64,000 nt of DNA from Neckera pumila (taxonomy: Eukaryota; Streptophyta; Bryopsida; Hypnales; Neckeraceae), in contig OZ018408.1 in NCBI GenBank assembly GCA_963969595.1, positions 39,432,108 through 39,496,107 of the forward strand. The letters run 5' to 3'. Numbering within the stretch: the stretch's first letter is position 1; each line of letters begins with the position of its first letter. The notes under the pieces were generated by a model. It was not told where the DNA came from. It was given only the letters and a program-made list of their open reading frames with translations, and did not search any database. Made by a program: the position numbers and the translations under genes. This document shows positions 60,953 to 64,000 of this stretch, in pieces.

Positions 60953-61771
60953 TCTAAGGTAGAGCCACCTATATCCAACCAAATAAGAAATTCCAACATG
61001 ATCTAGAGTAGTGAAGGCACAACAAACATTTTTTAGAGGTATGTCAATAAAACTGACAAGGATTGTAAGAAGTTTAGTAATTTTATTGCTTGAATTGAAA
61101 TTACTAGGAATTTTGGGAGGCAAAAAATACTTGTTCATGGCCAATAACTAGACTCTTCCAATTCCAATCACTCAATAATTTTTTTCCTAATCATTATTTC
61201 CTACTTTTTTTCTTACAACTTGAGACATGCGTCATGTATTTGTTAGTTCCAACCTTGAAAAGGACCAAAAATCCTATTTTAAGCTTGGTAAAAAACACGT
61301 GCACCTATAGGTTGGGAATGGGTCACTGGTCGGGAATGGGTGGCTCTACCTTAAATGAAGTTGTACTTTAATCCTTAAATGAAGTTGTTTGTTTTGTTTG
61401 TTTTATTTTGTTTGATACATTGAGATCTAACAAACTCTAAGGCGTCCTATGCGTTTTTGGTACAGCTTGAAAGCTCTTGGCAAGGAAGGTTGCACAAACT
61501 TTGTTTGGACCTACGGTGTGAAAGTTATTGGGTTTCAAAGTTTTTATGAATTCAAAAATTGAATTCAATCATCTTTTATTTTTGCATGTCCAAATGCAAC
61601 AAAACAAAGTCCTTGCACTCCGTTGTGCATAAAGATTTCTATTTGTACCAAAACACAACCTCTCACATTATAATGTGAAAGTTATTGAATTTCAAAATTT
61701 TAACAAATTAACAAATTAGAAAATTATTTGTACTTTTATTTTGATTGTGGCAATGGAACAGGGCACACTCG
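60953..61771 (+). mobile_element. Helitron, third of tandem array, split by a MITE
   Basis: Begins TCTA directly after CTAG at 60952 and is interrupted by a TA-flanked MITE at 60957-61351. It then continues TAAATGAAGTTG with the family interior to GGGCACACTCG at 61771 (CTAG changed to CTCG). A 25-bp local duplication of CTTAAATGAAGTTGT occurs at 61349-61388, so the precise 5' join is not certain. Confidence 0.6.
60957..61351. mobile_element. TA-flanked MITE, 395 bp, nested in a Helitron
   Basis: Inverted ends AGGTAGAGCCACC and GGTGGCTCTACCT, each next to TA (60955-60956 and 61352-61353). The interior is near-complementary to the copy at 47924. A TA target duplication fits the Tc1/mariner group. 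No coding. Confidence 0.72.
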
Positions 61772-62532
61772 TAAGATCTTATAAAATATTTTGAGCCTTA
61801 TAGTAGTAAATTTGCTTAGTTACAATTAGTATCAATTATGTGCATATACATATCTGTCACATGGGTATCAATCGTAATATACAGTAAATTAAAACATAAA
61901 AGCACATCAAAATTTAAAAAACAACTCAAACAAGAATAAATTAAAGCAACACTCTCAAAACTCCTAAAACCGAGTACCACTCCAAGGTGAAGTCCTAAAT
62001 AGCCTAAGGTTTTTATACAAGACTGACTTATTTAAACTAAGTTTAGGAAATTATATCCATTTGACATGATGTTGCACACGATGCTATGTCATGTGACATA
62101 CGGGTCAAATCAAACTTCAAAGGTAATCCAAAAGGAGTTAGAGGCAATAAAACTTGACTTGAAGCACTAGTCAAAATGCAACTTCTTTATAGCTATTGTT
62201 TTTCAAGCTAATCTATTAATTATACGTACTTTAGTCCTTTTTGACTAATGCTTCAAGTCAAGTTAAGACAAATATTTTTTTATTCATCAAAAATTAAAAA
62301 ATTCTTTACTAAAGATTCAGATGTTAATATGTTAGTTTTTTCAATGGTAGAAAAGGGGTCTAATTTCTAATGTGTAATAATGTAATTGAATCCAAAATAA
62401 CCATGTGTATATGTAATCATATAATAGAATAGAAAAAGACTCTTTTGCTACAATTTGAATACTTTCTATTTCTATAATATTCAGAAGAGAAAACATGTGA
62501 ACGTCTTTTTCATTTAAAAAAATCATCCAAAT
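61772..62532. other. AT-rich intergenic DNA
   Basis: No gene. An imperfect inverted pair around TTGACTTGAAGCACTAGTCA (62153) and TGACTAATGCTTCAAGTCAA (62242) could be a small fold-back. Confidence 0.4.
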
Positions 62533-62697
62533 GACACTAGAAGAACCTTGCATTGGTTTAAACAAAAAATATGGGCTGAAATTTGTTGAGAACCATGTTT
62601 CCAATGCAAAATTATGGATTCCACCGTTGGAAACATTGTTCTCAACAAATTTTAGCCTACATTCTTGGTTTAGACCAACACGAGGTTCTTCTAGTGT
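62533..62697. mobile_element. CACTA fold-back MITE, 165 bp, with 3-bp target duplication
   Basis: Arms of about 73 bp (CACTAGAAGAACCTTGCATT against CACTAGAAGAACCTCGTGTT inverted) form a near-perfect hairpin with a short loop. TGA stands on both sides, a 3-bp duplication as expected for CACTA elements. The 131-codon minus frame across it comes from the palindrome, not a gene. Confidence 0.78.
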
Positions 62698-64000
62698 GAT
62701 GATTGTATTAGAATAAAAAATGTATATATTATTCATGTCAAGGTCCCCATGTAAGCTATTTTTGGAATTGAGTTTTTAAATTTTTTTAAGAATAAATCAA
62801 TAATGTGTCAAAAAACAATTAATTAATTCAAAAATTACACTATTTGGTATCCAAGATTTAATCACTAAAACCCTTCTTGATAGTTGCATGCTTGAAAAGT
62901 ATAAAAAAGATGGATAAAAATATCCTTTTAAAGTGCTATATTGTAATATAGATATTAAATTTAGCGTTGCAGCTGGTGGTTTACATCCTTCTTAGGATTT
63001 TACGTGTAGAAAATTTTGTTCACCTTATTAAAGGGATGTATCGCAATACTATTTATTAAAAAAATGACAACATCAAAGTAATTTCGAGCTTTAAAAGTTC
63101 AGAAAAGGGCCCTAATTCTTGTTCTAGCAAAGTCATGATATTGGTACCTTTGAGTGTGGTTTGACCCATACTTTATATGAACTTTTGATGAACCACTAGA
63201 GATGATCTTAGCCAATTTGATACTATGAAAAATCCAAAACAATTTGTCAAAAATGTATGAAATACAATCAATTGCTAGAAATATACCTAAAAATCTAAAA
63301 TATTTTATGAAGAATGGCTCTAAAAGATTTAAAAAGTAAAAATAACTTATGTTTTATAATAGTACTTATACAATGAGTTGCAATTGGTGTCAATTACAGG
63401 TACACATATCTCACATGAATTTTTGATGGACTATGGAGATTCCTCTAGCCAATTTGCTATTACATTTGTCAAAAATTTGAAAAAATTAGCCAAAAATGTA
63501 CCAAATTTAATACATTGCTAGAGGAGTTTTTCAAAAAATCTATCATATTCTATTGACTACTAATGGGACAAAGAACCCACTTTGGGCATTTTGAGAATTT
63601 GGACATGCTCTACTGACTTCATAATTTGAAATTTGAAATTTATGCATGAAGTTCTTAGGATGGATGATACTTGTAGTAATCTATGTGTGAAGCTTTGTTA
63701 CATGTCATTCCAATAAATATTGCAAAAGAAGTAGAATTTTTTTTTCAATTCCAATGTCAAATCAGGCAACAAAAAATTTATTCTGAAAAGATAAAAATTA
63801 TTTTCTTAAAATTTTATAGATTGATATCTATCCAATAAAAATGAAACCATTCAATTTTTGAATAATGAGGTAAAAGTTATGAGGCGTTTTTTTTTTAAAT
63901 TTTATTTTACATTTCTATGTTGAACAACACACTGCAAAGGTTTTGTCAGGTAGAAAGGTTGCTTTCACACCATATAAACACAATCTGTTGCCACCAGGTA
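62698..64000. other. AT-rich sequence to window end
   Basis: No frame above 60 codons and no recognised element. Near 63390-63540 several phrases echo 63170-63290 (ATGAACTTTTGATG, TTTGTCAAAAATGTA), suggesting a weak tandem duplication. Confidence 0.4.

Noticed and set aside
62341..62736. 131-codon minus frame
   Set aside because: Runs through a fold-back MITE and AT-rich flank; the palindrome keeps the frame open by chance.

Overview
The window reads as nuclear DNA of a land plant. The genes are split by GT-AG introns, the encoded proteins belong to plant families (DGS1/NCA2, plant BAG with an IQ motif, two-domain phosphoethanolamine N-methyltransferase, HMA metal-binding protein), and the space between genes is very AT-rich and full of small non-autonomous DNA transposons and Helitrons. 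The protein flavour and the large, decayed intergenic space make me lean to a non-seed plant (lycophyte or bryophyte), but that is an impression, not a demonstration. No organellar, bacterial or viral segment was seen, and no transposase, helicase or reverse transcriptase reading frame.

Layout. 0-8.2 kb: AT-rich repeats, including a large interlaced duplication (about 2.17-4.84 kb against 4.86-8.11 kb) split in one copy by a TTAA-flanked element. 8.25-12.5 kb: GC-richer island with a minus-strand HMA-domain gene (9.1-9.7 kb) and two degenerate tandem arrays. 12.5-24 kb: repeats only, with two TTAA elements, minisatellites, a CACTA fold-back with a nested element and other MITEs. 24.9-33.5 kb: gene island with a 14-exon minus-strand DGS1 homologue (576 aa) and, head to head, an intronless plus-strand BAG-family gene (517 aa); the start codons are 1,665 bp apart. 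33.6-48.3 kb: dense MITE and Helitron territory. 48.8-53.0 kb: complete 11-coding-exon phosphoethanolamine N-methyltransferase gene (489 aa). 53-64 kb: repeats, including a head-to-tail array of Helitrons at 60.0-61.8 kb.

How the genes relate. PEAMT makes phosphocholine for phosphatidylcholine, and DGS1 is an outer mitochondrial membrane protein linked to galactolipid and lipid traffic. Both touch membrane lipids, but they lie 19 kb apart and nothing here shows co-regulation. The BAG gene has three heat-shock-element cores upstream of its start, consistent with a chaperone co-factor.

The most unusual content is a family of about 0.6-0.9 kb elements with CCCCTAAAG-type inverted ends flanked by TTAA on both sides. 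A related empty site inside the window shows a single TTAA, so TTAA is the target-site duplication, the hallmark of the piggyBac superfamily. I know piggyBac mainly from animals, fungi and algae. The second is a tandem array of AT-target Helitrons with a TA-flanked MITE nested in one member.
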